Source of the DNA: Bacteroidota bacterium
Lineage (GTDB): Bacteria > Bacteroidota > Bacteroidia > JAHEXY01
Length of the DNA stretch: 64,000 bases
Direction: 5' to 3'
NCBI GenBank assembly: GCA_023251875.1
Contig: JAHEXY010000008.1
Span: 1 to 64,000 of the forward strand
Shown: positions 63,251-64,000 of the stretch, piece after piece
Position numbering within the stretch: position 1 is the stretch's first letter
How the letters are laid out: each line of letters starts with the position of its first letter
Program-made: the position numbers and the translations under genes
The notes under the pieces: model-generated
Told to the model about the DNA's origin: nothing
The model's input: the letters and a program-made list of their open reading frames with translations, nothing else
Databases searched by the model: none

Positions 63251-64000
63251 ATGATTTCAATAGCCATACCCATATTTAATTTTGATGTTAGAGAATTGGT
63301 AACTTCTCTATATAAGCAACTTAAAGCTAATCAAGTACCTTTTGAAATATTGTGTTTTGACGATGGCTCTGATGCTTCGTTTAAATCTGTTAATAAGAGT
63401 TTGTCTACCCTACCTTTTGTTTACTATAATGAATTAGAAAAAAATATTGGCCGTTCTGCAATAAGAAACTTGCTTGCTAAAGAAGCTCGATATCCTCATA
63501 TTCTTTTTATGGATTGTGATTCTTGTGTGGTTTCAGAAAAATATATATCTAATTATTTAAGATTTTGTAAGGAAGAGGATGTTGTTGTTTGTGGAGGAAG
63601 GACTTATAATATACAAGCTCCGCTTAATTCAAATGAATATTTTAGATGGTATTATGGAGTAAGAAGAGAGGTAAAAGATGCAGGTTATCGCAATCAAAAC
63701 CCCAATCGTTCATTCATGACCAATAATTTTTTGATTTCTAAATCTATTCTCGAAAAAATATCTTTTGATAGCAATATGAAAGGTTATGGTCATGAAGATA
63801 CTTTAATGGGCTTAGAACTAAGAAAAAGAAATATCCATATTATCCATATTAATAATCCACTTTCTCATATAGGGCTTGAGTCTTCAAAAGAGTTTTTAGT
63901 AAAAAGTAGGCAGGCTGTTAGTAATTTACATTATTTGTTAAGCAGGTATAAGGCTGATGCTCCTGTAATAAGTGACGATGTTAAGATATTGAAATACTAT
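63251..64000 (+). CDS. Family 2 glycosyltransferase, 3' end outside window
   Basis: 250 residues are visible without a stop. It begins MISIAIPIFNFDVRELVTSL, the first strand of a GT-A fold. CFDDGSD binds the nucleotide sugar, NIGRSAIRNLLAKEA follows, FMDCDSC is the DxD metal site, and GYGHEDTLMGLELRK is the acceptor-side ED motif. It likely transfers a sugar during surface polysaccharide or glycan assembly; donor and acceptor are unknown. Confidence 0.93.
   Translation, partial: MISIAIPIFNFDVRELVTSLYKQLKANQVPFEILCFDDGSDASFKSVNKSLSTLPFVYYNELEKNIGRSAIRNLLAKEARYPHILFMDCDSCVVSEKYISNYLRFCKEEDVVVCGGRTYNIQAPLNSNEYFRWYYGVRREVKDAGYRNQNPNRSFMTNNFLISKSILEKISFDSNMKGYGHEDTLMGLELRKRNIHIIHINNPLSHIGLESSKEFLVKSRQAVSNLHYLLSRYKADAPVISDDVKILKYY

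Overview
The window looks like a chromosomal segment of an AT-rich member of the Bacteroidota; I cannot name a genus. Support: at least five secreted proteins end in or resemble type IX secretion (T9SS) C-terminal sorting domains, several promoters fit the Bacteroidota pattern TTTG / about 20 bp / TAnnTTTG, atpD-atpC forms its own pair, and very large signal-peptide-bearing RHS/SpvB-like proteins are present.

Layout. (1) 1-33257, read leftward: a giant surface-protein locus. In order of transcription it holds a stand-alone LytTR DNA-binding regulator (33257-32847), a 2012-aa SpvB-like giant (A1), a 3437-aa Ig-like/RHS giant (B1), two toxin-antitoxin operons facing the other way (14390-15738), three secreted proteins that each carry a detached RHS core tip with a different C-terminal domain (12085-14145, 10863-12071, 8578-10617), a second SpvB-like giant of 2634 aa (A2), and the first 284 bases of what is probably its RHS partner (B2). 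(2) 33524-50469: a helical cytosolic protein, two pairs of tandemly duplicated T9SS proteins (Asp-box propeller type and SBBP-repeat type), tRNA-His, a YfbK-like von Willebrand factor protein and a further T9SS protein. (3) 50718-59933: housekeeping genes (FAH-family protein, atpC, atpD, rsgA, dtd, lipA), a repetitive fibre-like secreted protein, a predicted outer-membrane protein and a small hypothetical. (4) 60119-63121: a DUF4345-like / SDR / alpha-beta hydrolase operon divergent from an HxlR regulator, then the start of a GT2 glycosyltransferase.

The most interesting pattern is a predicted LytTR regulon. Four promoters (A2, tip protein 1, A1 and the T9SS gene at 35239-37752) carry two direct copies of a 9-bp box at a 21-bp period, and in all four exactly 54 bp separate the boxes from a GTTA-containing promoter block. 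The LytTR gene is the first gene of the locus. The three tip proteins join a signal peptide and, in two of them, a transglutaminase-like domain to the two-DP segment of the RHS core, followed by a DUF6973-like domain, a metzincin zinc protease or an unrecognised domain. They look like RHS tips that have been moved onto small secreted carriers. No obvious immunity genes accompany them.

The window is also full of short palindromic repeats, at least 14 copies of one GC-rich family plus several others. Many lie inside reading frames and are translated, and in three genes they lengthen the stretch before the signal-peptide hydrophobic core. No insertion sequence, CRISPR array or rRNA was found.
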